This document shows positions 35,491 to 44,628 of a stretch of DNA of 64,000 nucleotides, piece after piece. The notes beneath the pieces are model-generated. The model was not told the DNA's origin. It made no database searches and saw only the letters and a program-made list of their open reading frames with translations. Made by a program: the position numbers and the translations under genes. The stretch spans positions 744,001 through 808,000 of the forward strand of contig NZ_CP017770.1 of assembly GCF_001857945.1 (NCBI RefSeq), in the 5' to 3' direction. Origin of the DNA: Paenibacillus crassostreae (GTDB lineage: Bacteria; Bacillota; Bacilli; Paenibacillales; Paenibacillaceae). The stretch's first letter is position 1, and the number at the start of each line of letters is the position of its first letter.

Positions 35491-36678
35491 CTAATCTTCG
35501 AACAACAATTTTTTGAACACATGACCTAATGATTGTAACCAAGTACTATTTTGTATTGAAAATGAAGGTTTTTGTAACAAAACATCTTTAGAAGACTCAA
35601 CCTTTTTGGGAAGAACACTTCCTATCGTATATACTGGAACTTTCCCAATAATAACTCCATCATGTATTACTTCAATCCTGCCTCTCAGGCCAAAAGAAAG
35701 ATCTTCTCCAGATTTTCTTTGATCTGTTAAGACTAGTCTATTGGATATTTCATTTTGCTCGCCATTTGCAACTGGATATGAGAAAGATTGACTAACGACA
35801 ATCTCATAACCATCAATCTTCTGTCCCCTCTTCAGGAACTCAACAAGTGGATAGTTAGCAAACCCGTAATCAAGCATCTTACGATGATCGTTCCAGTCAT
35901 CTCCATCATTAATCGTTACTGTTACCAGTTGTTGTCCATTACGCGTAGCAGAACTAACCAAGCAACGAAATGCCTTTTTGGTATAACCTGTTTTTACGCC
36001 ATCTGCACCTTCATAGAAACGTAACATTTTATTCTTATTATCCCATTTGTAGTCCCATGATTCATTGGGATTAGGTACTTTTTTTACTGGCGTCTTTACA
36101 ATTTCTTTGAAAATAGGATTATGCATAGCATAGGCAGTTAATCGTGCAAGATCATTGGCAGAAGAATAATGACCTTCAGCATCTAACCCATGCGGATTCA
36201 TGAAATGAGTATGTTTCAATCCTAATTCAACTGCTTTGGCATTCATCAAGAATACAAATCCCTCTTCTGAACCCCCGACATGCTCTGCAATTGCTGTTGC
36301 TGCATCATTACCTGAACGCATCATAAGTCCATACAGCATATTCTCCAGACTCATTTCTTCACCTAGCTTCAAGAATATGGACGATCCTTCCTTGGCATAT
36401 GCATTCTTACTCACTCTTACTGGTTTATTAAATTGTCCCTGTTCAATGGCTACAATAGCTGTCATGATTTTTGTTAAACTAGCAATTCGCAACTCTTCAT
36501 CACCTTGGTGAGAATATAACAACCTCCCCGACGACACATCGATTAATGCAGCCGCCTGTGCATGAGTACTTATGGATGGGAGATCCTTCTGTGCTAATAC
36601 TACATTCATCATAATTGCACTTAGCGATACTACAATAAGAAGTGCCATTGATATCATATATTTCATCTTCTTGTTCAC
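35491..36678 (-). CDS. dacB: D-alanyl-D-alanine carboxypeptidase DacB
   Basis: A 395-residue penicillin-binding protein with a signal segment and the catalytic motifs SLTK (near residue 66), SGN (near 128) and KTGYTKK (near 232). It trims spore cortex peptides in the mother cell. A GTG at 36678 with GGAGG nine bases upstream is preferred; an ATG nine bases earlier lies too close to that site. CATATACT about 60 bases upstream resembles a sigma-E -10, but the -35 is weak. Confidence 0.93.
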   Translation of the reverse strand: MNKKMKYMISMALLIVVSLSAIMMNVVLAQKDLPSISTHAQAAALIDVSSGRLLYSHQGDEELRIASLTKIMTAIVAIEQGQFNKPVRVSKNAYAKEGSSIFLKLGEEMSLENMLYGLMMRSGNDAATAIAEHVGGSEEGFVFLMNAKAVELGLKHTHFMNPHGLDAEGHYSSANDLARLTAYAMHNPIFKEIVKTPVKKVPNPNESWDYKWDNKNKMLRFYEGADGVKTGYTKKAFRCLVSSATRNGQQLVTVTINDGDDWNDHRKMLDYGFANYPLVEFLKRGQKIDGYEIVVSQSFSYPVANGEQNEISNRLVLTDQRKSGEDLSFGLRGRIEVIHDGVIIGKVPVYTIGSVLPKKVESSKDVLLQKPSFSIQNSTWLQSLGHVFKKLLFED

Positions 36679-36762
36679 GTTATTCATTCCTCCAGCTGAG
36701 TTCTAGGGGATCTTGTACAAGTATATGCATTCCAATAAATTGGTATGTCTCAAGAAAAACGA

Positions 36763-36796
36763 ATCCCCCCATCCGTATATGCCTGGAAGGGGGGAT
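36763..36796 (-). terminator. Intrinsic terminator after gerW
   Basis: ATCCCCCC and GGGGGGAT are perfect arms; the minus-strand tail is TCGTTTTTCTT. Confidence 0.8.
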
Positions 36797-36801
36797 GGAT
36801 T

Positions 36802-37311
36802 TTAAAGATTGGTCAATTCTGACATATTCCCAATAGGTGCTGATCCTGGTGTACCTGTATTTGAGTTGTTTGCATTCTTATTGTTACTATTGCTCTTATT
36901 GCCACTCTTCTCACATATGGTCTGAATCTTCTCCATTACATATGGCACAGTATCAATCAATTTCTCATAAATATGAGTCTGACTATCAAGAGGTAGGATG
37001 TACACTCCGTCTTTACCTACTACCAAAAAGGCGATTGGTCGAATGGATACACCTCCACCGGTCCCACCTCCAAATGGAAGTCTTTTTGAGTCTTGATGCT
37101 CATTTGACGAAGATCCTGAACTTTTTGCTTTCCTATCCACATTAAAATCACTACCCCCAGCTGCAAAACCAAAGGCCACTTTACTAATCGGTAAAATCAC
37201 ACTGCCATCAGGTGTTTGAACTGGATCACCTACAATTGTATTGACATCCACCATGCTCTTCAGATTTTCCATGGCTGTTTGCATTAAGCCTTTGATAGGA
37301 TGGTCTTCCAT
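36802..37311 (-). CDS. gerW: GerW-family sporulation protein (YtfJ)
   Basis: A 169-residue protein of the GerW/YtfJ type with the glycine-rich core FAAGGSDF (near residue 51) and GGGTGGGVSIRPIAFLVV (near residue 83). The C-terminal tail is a low-complexity Asn/Ser stretch. In Bacillus subtilis it localises to the spore and affects L-alanine germination. Its start overlaps the preceding DUF2953 gene by 28 bases. Confidence 0.93.
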   Translation of the reverse strand: MEDHPIKGLMQTAMENLKSMVDVNTIVGDPVQTPDGSVILPISKVAFGFAAGGSDFNVDRKAKSSGSSSNEHQDSKRLPFGGGTGGGVSIRPIAFLVVGKDGVYILPLDSQTHIYEKLIDTVPYVMEKIQTICEKSGNKSNSNNKNANNSNTGTPGSAPIGNMSELTNL

Positions 37312-37964
37312 CTCTTAACTCCTCCTTTCACTTTCAGCACGCGTACAATAAGAACCAAGCCTGCGTATATAGCGTATCCGCATGAGAATTTTACTATACA
37401 AGACATTTCACTGGAAAAATGCGGATAATCATCGTATTCAGGTACGACAAATAACCGCGGATGGTCCTTCATCTTTACATAATGTGAAAGCCAGCCCACA
37501 ATGAATGTCTTAGTACTCCATACCATTCCCGTTGACACTGCGGTATATGCAGCATCCCCAGCACAGAAATTTGTTGACCATTCTAACTTTGTAACCGTTA
37601 AGCGAGATAATGTCCTTTTCAACCATAAATTAAATGAATGTGTCGCTTCTAATACCCGTAAAAACTGATCTAACCAATTATCTATTTTTTGCTTATCCAC
37701 TAATGTTTCATTGTGCTTTTCTTTATTGTGACCCACGTTATTTGTCTTATCCACTTCTACGAAAATGCCTTTATCCTTTTCCTTAAACTTCATCATTGGA
37801 AGTTCATAGTGTAGACGTACTAGACCAAATATCATCCTAATACGAACTACTATTTCGTCATCTTTCCCATTCTTTCTAACCCAAAGATTCACTTTTATCT
37901 TCGATAAAAGAATCGCGACAATAAGCAATAATAATACAATCACAATGATCAAAAAGATCCTCAC
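37284..37964 (-). CDS. DUF2953 membrane protein (YtfI-like)
   Basis: A 226-residue protein with N-terminal transmembrane helix and the DUF2953 pattern including KLEWSTNFCAGDAAYTAVSTG near residue 130. It precedes gerW as ytfI precedes ytfJ in Bacillus subtilis. Start is GTG. Unknown function; forespore expression is suggested by a sigma-G-like promoter 41 bases upstream. Confidence 0.82.
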   Translation of the reverse strand: MRIFLIIVIVLLLLIVAILLSKIKVNLWVRKNGKDDEIVVRIRMIFGLVRLHYELPMMKFKEKDKGIFVEVDKTNNVGHNKEKHNETLVDKQKIDNWLDQFLRVLEATHSFNLWLKRTLSRLTVTKLEWSTNFCAGDAAYTAVSTGMVWSTKTFIVGWLSHYVKMKDHPRLFVVPEYDDYPHFSSEMSCIVKFSCGYAIYAGLVLIVRVLKVKGGVKRWKTILSKA

Positions 37965-38005
37965 TTGCTAGCCCCCATGCATTTGTAAAATTGATCTATG
38001 TTGCT

Positions 38006-38035
38006 TAGTATGGCAAATTTAGTTAGGGATAATTC
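38006..38035 (-). promoter_or_regulatory. Candidate sigma-G promoter of the DUF2953-gerW operon
   Basis: On the minus strand GAATT and CATACTA are separated by 18 bases, a single mismatch in the -35 against GMATR, 18 bases, CATNHTA. Confidence 0.5.
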
Positions 38036-38086
38036 AACAAAATTCTACATTCTGGGAAACCACGGAGGAATTGAAGTATTATTAAA

Positions 38087-38124
38087 GAATCAATTTCCTA
38101 TTTGCGTAATTATGAAATTGATTC
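38087..38124. repeat. Palindromic repeat, family B, internally deleted copy
   Basis: Read on the minus strand it begins GAATCAATTTCATAATTACG followed by CAAA, identical to the left 24 bases of the copy at 20571, and then closes with GAAATTGATTC. The middle of the long copy is missing. Confidence 0.65.
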
Positions 38125-38142
38125 AGAAGTAAACAAATAGCA

Positions 38143-38178
38143 CGTACCGAAATTCAATCGGCACATGCTGGAGGTACG
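38143..38178 (-). terminator. Possible terminator after scpB
   Basis: CGTACC and GGTACG form a short stem around a 24-base loop; the tail is not strongly T-rich. Confidence 0.35.
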
Positions 38179-38199
38179 GCTTTATTAATATCTATTTGT

Positions 38200-38805
38200 C
38201 TAAGGTTCTTTTACATCATCAAATGTCAACTGACGTCCATCCAAGCGATCAAAGAGCATTTGTGTTTCTTCTTCAAGATTATCTTTGTTCTCAAATAGAG
38301 AAGGTTCCGGTAAATCCTGTATGCCAGCCAAAGCGAAATAATCCAGGAAGGCTGCAGTTGTACCATAAAGAATAGGTCGGCCAACGGCCTCCGCCCGCCC
38401 TTTCTCTTCAATAAGGTCTTTATTAACTAGTGTATGGATAGCACGTTCCGCTTTGACACCACGAATCTCCTCGATCTCAACCCGTGTTATCGGTTGGCGA
38501 TAGGCCACAATTGAGAGCGTCTCAAGCGCTGCTTGGGAAAGTGTAGCACGGGATGGTGAGTAAGCTAATTTCTCGAAATATGCTGCATGCTCTTGATGTG
38601 TAGCCAACTGATAATGCCCAGCGATCTGAATAATCTGTAATCCACGTTGTTGACGTACGAAATCGTCCTTCATTTCTTCTAATGCATCTTTCACTAACTC
38701 ATTGCGTTGTTCAACAATTTCAGAAATTTGTTTGACACTAAGACCCTCATCACCTGCAAGAAATAGCAGTCCTTCAATAATCGATTTCAGTATCGGGTAT
38801 TCCAT
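38200..38805 (-). CDS. scpB: Segregation and condensation protein B
   Basis: A 201-residue protein with two winged-helix domains (LSIVAYRQPITRVEIEEIRG near residue 87). It binds the kleisin ScpA in the SMC condensin. The ATG at 38805 lies inside the end of scpA, giving a 32-base overlap and coupling; AAAGGGGAAG precedes it. Confidence 0.94.
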   Translation of the reverse strand: MEYPILKSIIEGLLFLAGDEGLSVKQISEIVEQRNELVKDALEEMKDDFVRQQRGLQIIQIAGHYQLATHQEHAAYFEKLAYSPSRATLSQAALETLSIVAYRQPITRVEIEEIRGVKAERAIHTLVNKDLIEEKGRAEAVGRPILYGTTAAFLDYFALAGIQDLPEPSLFENKDNLEEETQMLFDRLDGRQLTFDDVKEP

Positions 38806-39565
38806 ATAATTCTTCTTCCCCTTTCCATTCCATGACAATATCATCGAATAGTTTTTCCTGATAACACAATATTTGTTTCATCTTCATAAGTTCTAAAATA
38901 GCTAAAAAAGTCACCACAATTTCATGGCGAACCATATCCTCATGCAGTAGCTTGGAGAACAATAGTTTACCACCTTTACCGCTACGTTGTAGTGCTTCGA
39001 CAACATCCCGAATACGATCTTTCACAGAAATTTCATCTCTCTGGATCCGAGAATACGAATTGCGCTTAACTACCTTTCGCAAAGCTTTTTGAAATGCTGC
39101 GACTAAATCTGCCGTATGTAATCCCTCAACAGGATTCGTGGATAGGGTGGGCATCCATGAAGCTAAATCCTCTGGTTCTTTTGAAAAAATAAGGCTTCTA
39201 TCCCACTCAAGTTCATGCAGATGTTGAGCAATCCCTTTGTATTTACGATATTCGATAAGCTTCTGTACCAATTCCATTCGAGGATCGTAATCATCCTCCT
39301 CATAGAAATCGAAATCATCCATTTCGATGATCGGTGGTTTCGGAAGCAGTAGCTTACTCTTAATTGATAATAAAGTAGCTGCCATCACAAGGAATTCACT
39401 CGTTACTTCCAGTTCAAGTTCCTGCATACTCTGCAAATAACTCATATACTGATCTGTAATTTCAGTGATAGGAATATCCTCGATGTTAATTTCTGCTTTA
39501 TCTATTAAATGTAGAAGTAAATCCAGCGGACCTTCAAAGGTTTCCAGCTTATATAACACAGACAC
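38774..39565 (-). CDS. scpA: Segregation and condensation protein A (kleisin)
   Basis: A 263-residue kleisin with N-terminal FEGPLDLLLHLIDKAEI motif. It bridges the SMC head domains. The start is GTG after GGGAGG. It is followed by scpB with overlap, and preceded by the rib operon terminator. Confidence 0.94.
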   Translation of the reverse strand: MSVLYKLETFEGPLDLLLHLIDKAEINIEDIPITEITDQYMSYLQSMQELELEVTSEFLVMAATLLSIKSKLLLPKPPIIEMDDFDFYEEDDYDPRMELVQKLIEYRKYKGIAQHLHELEWDRSLIFSKEPEDLASWMPTLSTNPVEGLHTADLVAAFQKALRKVVKRNSYSRIQRDEISVKDRIRDVVEALQRSGKGGKLLFSKLLHEDMVRHEIVVTFLAILELMKMKQILCYQEKLFDDIVMEWKGEEELYGIPDTEIDY

Positions 39566-39596
39566 GCTATGATCCTCCCACCAATATAATCAAAAA

Positions 39597-39625
39597 TGTA
39601 GCACCCTAACTTAAAGGGTACTACA
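39597..39625 (-). terminator. Intrinsic terminator after ribH
   Basis: TGTAGTACCCT and AGGGTGCTACA arms around seven bases, followed on the minus strand by TTTTTG. Confidence 0.8.
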
Positions 39626-39649
39626 TAAAGGCAATACATTAAATAAGCA

Positions 39650-40117
39650 CTATTTAAACTGTTTAGTCAAGTTCGCCATTTCAATAGCAGAGATTGCTGA
39701 GTCATATCCTTTGTTACCAGCCTTCGTCCCAGCACGTTCAATAGCTTGCTCGATGTTCTCTGTAGTGACAACTCCAAATATCGTTGGAATACCACTCTTC
39801 AAGTTAATTGCAGCTACTCCTTTGGCTACTTCATTACATACAATGTCATAATGTGAAGTTGCTCCACGAATGACAGTACCTAATGTAATGACAGCATCAT
39901 ACTTTCCGCTTTCCGCCATTTTTTGAGCAATCAATGGAATCTCGAACACGCCGGGAACCCAGGCAACATCGACTTCGCTGTCTTGAACACCATGTCTTGT
40001 CAAAGCATCAAGTGCTCCGTTTAATAATTTGCTTGTGATAAATTCATTAAAACGACTTACAACAATACCATATTTCAAACCTTCGGATACTAAGTTACCT
40101 TCAAAATAATGTGTCAT
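39650..40117 (-). CDS. ribH: 6,7-dimethyl-8-ribityllumazine synthase
   Basis: A 155-residue lumazine synthase: [20 protein letters not shown] near the N-terminus, [20 protein letters not shown] segment ([12 protein letters not shown] near residue 78) and [12 protein letters not shown] near residue 128. It condenses the ribityl pyrimidine with dihydroxybutanone phosphate. The ATG at 40117 follows GAGGGAGA. Last gene of the rib operon. Confidence 0.96.
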   Translation of the reverse strand: MTHYFEGNLVSEGLKYGIVVSRFNEFITSKLLNGALDALTRHGVQDSEVDVAWVPGVFEIPLIAQKMAESGKYDAVITLGTVIRGATSHYDIVCNEVAKGVAAINLKSGIPTIFGVVTTENIEQAIERAGTKAGNKGYDSAISAIEMANLTKQFK

Positions 40118-40152
40118 AATTAACAATCTCCCTCTCAAATTAAATAATCTAA

Positions 40153-41385
40153 TTAAATTTCATTTTGTTCTATATCATCAAATTTCAATAGATGACCAAG
40201 TTTAGCTTGCTTCGTATGCAAATAGTTTGTATTGTCTATATTTTCTTCCATTTGGATCGAAACTCGTTCAACCACTTCCAGTCCATAACCCTCTAATCCT
40301 TTTATTTTACGTGGATTATTCGTAAGAAGTCTAATTTGACGCACACCAAGATCTTTCAAAATTTGTGCACCAATCCCATAATCGCGTAGATCAGCAGGGA
40401 ATCCCAACTTCAGATTCGCATCAACAGTATCTAGACCCTCTTCTTGCAGTTTGTAAGCTTTCAATTTATTTAGAAGTCCAATACCTCGTCCTTCCTGACG
40501 CATATAGAGTAATACACCACTACCTTCTGCCTCTATCTGTCGCAATGCTGCTGCAAATTGTGGACCGCAATCACAACGATGAGAGTGGAAGACATCCCCT
40601 GTCAAACATTCAGAATGGACGCGTACTAGCACTGGCTTCTCCGGATCAATAGTACCCTTAACTAAAGCTAGATGTTCTTTATCATCCACTTCGTTAGTAT
40701 AGGCAATCGCCTGAAATTCACCGAAATCTGTAGGCATACGCACAGCCACTTCGCGATTCACTAATCTTTCTTTTTCATTACGGTAGTGAATCAATTCCTT
40801 GATGTTGATCAGTTTTAAGTCTTGTTCACGAGCAATTTTAGCTAGATCAGGCAATCTCGCCATCGTTCCATCTTCTTTAATAATCTCACAGATAACCGCT
40901 GCTGGATATGATCCACACATCCGAGCTAAATCAACTGCTGCTTCTGTATGACCCGATCTACGAAGAACTCCACCCTTTTTCGCGATTAGAGGGAACATAT
41001 GCCCTGGTCTACGGAAGTCTTCAATAGTTGCTTTAGGGTCAAGAAGTGCCTTCACTGTTAATGAACGTTCATACGCTGATATGCCTGTTGTGGTGTCCTT
41101 ATGATCAATGGATACAGTAAAGGCAGTACCATGATTATCTGTATTTTTAGCAACCATCGGTTTCAAATCCAATTCATCCGCACGTTCTTGCGTGATCGGC
41201 ACACATACCAATCCCCGACCTTGAGTTATCATGAAGTTAATGACTTCTGGCGTTGCCTTCTCAGCAAGAGCGATGAAATCCCCTTCATTCTCACGATCTT
41301 CATCATCAACAACAATAACAACCTTACCCCGCATCAGATCATATATAGCTTCTTCAATAGGATCAAATACAATTTCATTCCCCAT
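40153..41385 (-). CDS. ribBA: Bifunctional DHBP synthase / GTP cyclohydrolase II
   Basis: A 410-residue fusion. The N-terminal DHBP synthase domain has [14 protein letters not shown] near residue 26 and the C-terminal GTP cyclohydrolase II domain has the zinc cysteines [15 protein letters not shown] near residue 255 plus RQEGRGIG. These make the two precursors of lumazine. TAGGAGG precedes the ATG. Third gene of the operon. Confidence 0.97.
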   Translation of the reverse strand: MGNEIVFDPIEEAIYDLMRGKVVIVVDDEDRENEGDFIALAEKATPEVINFMITQGRGLVCVPITQERADELDLKPMVAKNTDNHGTAFTVSIDHKDTTTGISAYERSLTVKALLDPKATIEDFRRPGHMFPLIAKKGGVLRRSGHTEAAVDLARMCGSYPAAVICEIIKEDGTMARLPDLAKIAREQDLKLINIKELIHYRNEKERLVNREVAVRMPTDFGEFQAIAYTNEVDDKEHLALVKGTIDPEKPVLVRVHSECLTGDVFHSHRCDCGPQFAAALRQIEAEGSGVLLYMRQEGRGIGLLNKLKAYKLQEEGLDTVDANLKLGFPADLRDYGIGAQILKDLGVRQIRLLTNNPRKIKGLEGYGLEVVERVSIQMEENIDNTNYLHTKQAKLGHLLKFDDIEQNEI

Positions 41386-41399
41386 TATTATTTCCTCCT

Positions 41400-41541
41400 A
41401 AAAGTTTTGTGAATTACTACCTAGCTTTCACTTCTTCAAAACTCTCTTCGAAAGCATAAGCTAAAAGTTTTTGAGCATAGGCATCTTGAATAACTTCGAA
41501 AAAACTACATCGGAAGCATATGCTAAAAGTTTTGTGAATTA
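41400..41541. repeat. Short direct repeats, family D, between ribE and ribBA
   Basis: CTAAAAGTTTT, preceded by AAGCATA(T/A)GC, occurs at about 41450 and 41520, and the associated TTTTGTGAATTACT occurs at 41405 and 41530. The region also holds a 43-codon minus-strand frame (41417-41548) with a poor start. Confidence 0.5.
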
Positions 41542-41548
41542 CTTCCAT

Positions 41549-42214
41549 TCAGACAAATCCGTTTTTTGCTAAATACTCCATGTTTAATCCTGAACTTTTC
41601 GCATCATTACCCTGATTAGATGAACTATATTGAAGTAAATGTTCTACATATTTACCCAGCACATCACATTCGATATTCACTGTATCACCAGCACGTTTAT
41701 TTTGAAGCACCGTCTGGGCTAGTGTATGCGGAATAATAGACACCTGAAAATCATTTCCGGTTGATTTAACAACAGTGAGACTGATACCATCCAACGTTAT
41801 TGATCCCTTGGGTATGATGAATTTAAAAATATTCGATTTTGCCGGTCTAATTTCATATACAACTGCGTTCTGATTCCTCATCACATGTTGTATAGAACCT
41901 ATGCCATCAACATGTCCTTGAACAATATGTCCACCAAAACGTCCATTGGCAATCATTGCTCTTTCTAAATTCACTGCACTTCCCATTTGGAGATCCTTCA
42001 GGTTGGTATGACGAAACGTTTCCGGCATAACATCAACGGCAAAAGATTGAGAATTCAGTGATGTAGCTGTGAGGCATACCCCATTAACAGCAACACTATC
42101 ACCAATCTTTAAATCGTCCATAATGATTGATGCTCCAATATGTAGCACCATTGCTTCACCGTTTCGCGTAATACCACGAAGTGTACCTATCTCTTCGATC
42201 AACCCTGTAAACAT
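41549..42214 (-). CDS. ribE: Riboflavin synthase, alpha subunit
   Basis: A 221-residue protein with two similar lumazine-binding halves; MFTGLIEEIGTL opens the first and GRFGGHIVQGHVDGIG opens the second near residue 92. It dismutates lumazine to riboflavin. Second gene of the operon. Confidence 0.96.
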   Translation of the reverse strand: MFTGLIEEIGTLRGITRNGEAMVLHIGASIIMDDLKIGDSVAVNGVCLTATSLNSQSFAVDVMPETFRHTNLKDLQMGSAVNLERAMIANGRFGGHIVQGHVDGIGSIQHVMRNQNAVVYEIRPAKSNIFKFIIPKGSITLDGISLTVVKSTGNDFQVSIIPHTLAQTVLQNKRAGDTVNIECDVLGKYVEHLLQYSSSNQGNDAKSSGLNMEYLAKNGFV

Positions 42215-42237
42215 ATGTTAACCTCCCTCCAAGGTGG

Positions 42238-42288
42238 AAATATAAGGTATGGAGCATCAAATGAAACATTTATTATACTTCCATATTT
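42238..42288. repeat. Dispersed repeat family A, copy 3
   Basis: AAATATAAGGTATGGAGCAT, then ATGAAAC, then an imperfect right arm ending CTTCCATATTT. Only the palindromic half of family A is present. It lies between ribD and ribE. Confidence 0.55.
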
Positions 42289-42294
42289 TTTGAA

Positions 42295-43395
42295 TTAGGA
42301 CCATACAGGTATGCCACTAATACACACGTTATCATCTAATAGTTCTACTTCTAATGATTCCAAACGAACAGCATCCTTCATCCATTCACTTCCTTCAAAA
42401 GAAAAACTACTAGGAGAATTCATGCCACCCACAATTTTCGGAGCCAAGTAAAGGATAACTCGATCAATTAATTTAGCTTCTAGCATGGCACCATTTAATT
42501 TCCCTCCACCTTCAAGAAGAATGGAGCCAATCTGCATCTCACCTAACTTCTTCATTGCTAAAGGTAGATCTACACGTGGACCTTCACCACAGATGAGAAT
42601 CGTAACACCTATTTTCTTTAGATTCTCAACTCTTTCAACATCTATCTGCGCTGTCGTTAATATAACCGTCTGTGCCAATCCATCTTTAACAATATTGGAA
42701 TCTAAAGGTGTTCGAAGCTTAGAATCCACAACAATTCGTGTTGGGTTCAAACCTCCGACCGAAAGACGCGTCGTCAAATGTGGGTCATCCTTAATGACAG
42801 TCTCTACACCAACCATAATTCCCTGGTGACGATGACGGAGAGTATGTACCTGTTCCCGTGCAGCTTCGTTAGAAATCCACTTACTATCACCAGTTCTGGA
42901 AGCAACTTTACCATCTAATGTGCTGGCAGTCTTCAATGTAACGTAAGGAAGACCTGTCGTAATATATTTAAAGAATTTATCATTAAGTTTCAGAGCTCGA
43001 TCTTTAAGTAGCCCAACTTCAACTTCAATCCCATGTTCTCGTAGCATTGCAATCCCTTTACCTGCGACCTGAGAATTAGGATCTTCGCATGCTACCACAA
43101 CCCTGCGAACGCCTTCTTTCACCAATCGTTCACTGCAAGGCGGTGTCGTACCATAATGACTGCAAGGTTCCAAAGTTACATAGGCTGTGCTTCCTTCTGC
43201 TTTGTCACCTGCCATATTCAAGGCATGAACCTCAGCATGAGGTGTACCTCGCTCTAAATGCGTCCCAATTCCAACCAAGACACCATCCTTCACAACAACG
43301 CAACCTACAACCGGATTAATATGCGTCTGCCCTTGAGCTCTTTCCGCCATATCCAGTGCAAGTGCCATATAATACTCATCATTCACAATATCCAT
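42295..43395 (-). CDS. ribD: Riboflavin biosynthesis deaminase/reductase RibD
   Basis: A 366-residue fusion of a pyrimidine deaminase (zinc motif HAEVHAL near residue 51 with PCSHYGTTPPC near residue 76) and a reductase domain from about residue 150. First gene after the FMN riboswitch. Its upstream leader is about 300 bases. Confidence 0.96.
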   Translation of the reverse strand: MDIVNDEYYMALALDMAERAQGQTHINPVVGCVVVKDGVLVGIGTHLERGTPHAEVHALNMAGDKAEGSTAYVTLEPCSHYGTTPPCSERLVKEGVRRVVVACEDPNSQVAGKGIAMLREHGIEVEVGLLKDRALKLNDKFFKYITTGLPYVTLKTASTLDGKVASRTGDSKWISNEAAREQVHTLRHRHQGIMVGVETVIKDDPHLTTRLSVGGLNPTRIVVDSKLRTPLDSNIVKDGLAQTVILTTAQIDVERVENLKKIGVTILICGEGPRVDLPLAMKKLGEMQIGSILLEGGGKLNGAMLEAKLIDRVILYLAPKIVGGMNSPSSFSFEGSEWMKDAVRLESLEVELLDDNVCISGIPVWS

Positions 43396-43458
43396 TACTC
43401 ATTTCACCCCAGCTTTCTAAAAAACAGATAAAGTATTTATGAAATGTTAGATACAAAA

Positions 43459-43506
43459 ATACCCTGTAACAGATGAACATCATTCATCCGATTCAGGGCT
43501 GGGTAT
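43459..43506 (-). terminator. Terminator hairpin of the FMN riboswitch
   Basis: On the minus strand ATACCC and CAGGGTAT arms with an inner GGATGAA/TTCATC pair precede a T run. It lies between the aptamer and ribD, as expected for an expression platform. Confidence 0.7.
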
Positions 43507-43677
43507 CAGAGCCATTAAAGTACACACGAAAAACAAAGCAGTAATTAGTTCACAAATAACCTATTCATGATTCTACAATCACTCATAACAGTTATATTGT
43601 GAAATTGGTCACATAGATCATTGCCTTATTTGGTATGTTACTATACGTTGTCACATAAGTGAGTTACGCATGCTGCT

Positions 43678-43845
43678 CTCCTTCTCCCATCCAGACTATA
43701 CTGTCGGTCCTGGAATTTCACCAGATCAACCATACGCCTCAAACAACAGCGTGTGGGTCACGGACTAAGCCATATCATCTTCATTCGTATGATCAATTAT
43801 ATGGCATCACCGTCGGTAGGGAATTTCACCCTGCCCCGAAGGATA
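43678..43845 (-). promoter_or_regulatory. FMN riboswitch (RFN element)
   Basis: On the minus strand it opens with TTCGGGGCAGGGTGAAATTC, continues with ACCGACGGTGAT and GTCCGTGACCCAC, then GATCTGGTGAAATTCCAGG, and ends GGATGGGAGAAGGAG. These are all the conserved RFN segments in order. FMN binding should terminate transcription before ribD. Confidence 0.95.
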
Positions 43846-44010
43846 AATCAACAAAATTATTTATTGTATGTACGAATTTTACCATCAAAAAAATAAAAAT
43901 ACAATAGTAACGCTATATTTAATATAGCAAGTTACAAATAATATGACTAATTTTATTCACATATTCTATATCATCATTTTTTACTGTACTTCTAGCTAAC
44001 AAATTATAAA

Positions 44011-44050
44011 AATAGCCCTTCTATCAGTAGATTCTGAAGGAAGGACTATT
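44011..44050 (-). terminator. Terminator after ppiB
   Basis: AATAGTCC and the opposite AATAGCCC-type arm form a hairpin that allows a G-T pair, with a TTTTTATAA tail on the minus strand. Confidence 0.5.
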
Positions 44051-44101
44051 TCAATATTATAATTCGAAACAGTAACTCAATTGTTACTTAGGCGATCAAA
44101 T

Positions 44102-44533
44102 TTATGCTTCGTATACTTCTACTGTAGACATTACATCGCGACCTTTAAATGCTTCAACTTGGTCCATACCTTCAACCACTTTGCCAAATACAGTATGTTG
44201 ACCATCTAGATGCGGTTGTGGTGCATATGCAATATAGAACTGGCTACCACCAGTGTTACGACCCGCATGTGCCATTGCTAAGCTTCCACGTTCATGTTTG
44301 TTCGGATTGATCTCACAGTTGATTTGGTATCCTGGTCCACCTGTTCCTGTTCCTTGTGGACAGCCACCTTGAGCTACGAAACCTGGAATAATGCGGTGAA
44401 ATACAAGCCCATTATAGAATCCAGAGTTTGCTAACTTTTCAAAGTTAGCTACTGTATTAGGTGCATCTTGTTCAAACAAATCGATAATTACTGTACTTCC
44501 ATTTTCCAACGTGATTTTTGCTTGTTTTGCCAT
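44102..44533 (-). CDS. ppiB: Peptidyl-prolyl cis-trans isomerase (cyclophilin)
   Basis: A 143-residue cyclophilin with [13 protein letters not shown] (near residue 45), TGGSQFYIA and [16 protein letters not shown]. It catalyses proline isomerisation. No signal peptide, so cytosolic. Single-gene unit with terminator. Confidence 0.96.
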   Translation of the reverse strand: MAKQAKITLENGSTVIIDLFEQDAPNTVANFEKLANSGFYNGLVFHRIIPGFVAQGGCPQGTGTGGPGYQINCEINPNKHERGSLAMAHAGRNTGGSQFYIAYAPQPHLDGQHTVFGKVVEGMDQVEAFKGRDVMSTVEVYEA

Positions 44534-44628
44534 TTGTGAATGACCCCTTCCAAAATGTTAAATATTCCATACTTTTTCTAGTTTACTATGAATGGATACA
44601 TGAAAGCAAAAGAAACTAAGTATACCTA

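Noticed and set aside
35021..35494. 157-codon plus-strand frame
   Set aside because: Antisense shadow of spmA with no RBS and no recognisable motif.
41417..41548. 43-codon minus-strand frame between ribE and ribBA
   Set aside because: Consists of short repeats and has no RBS; kept as a finding, not as a gene.
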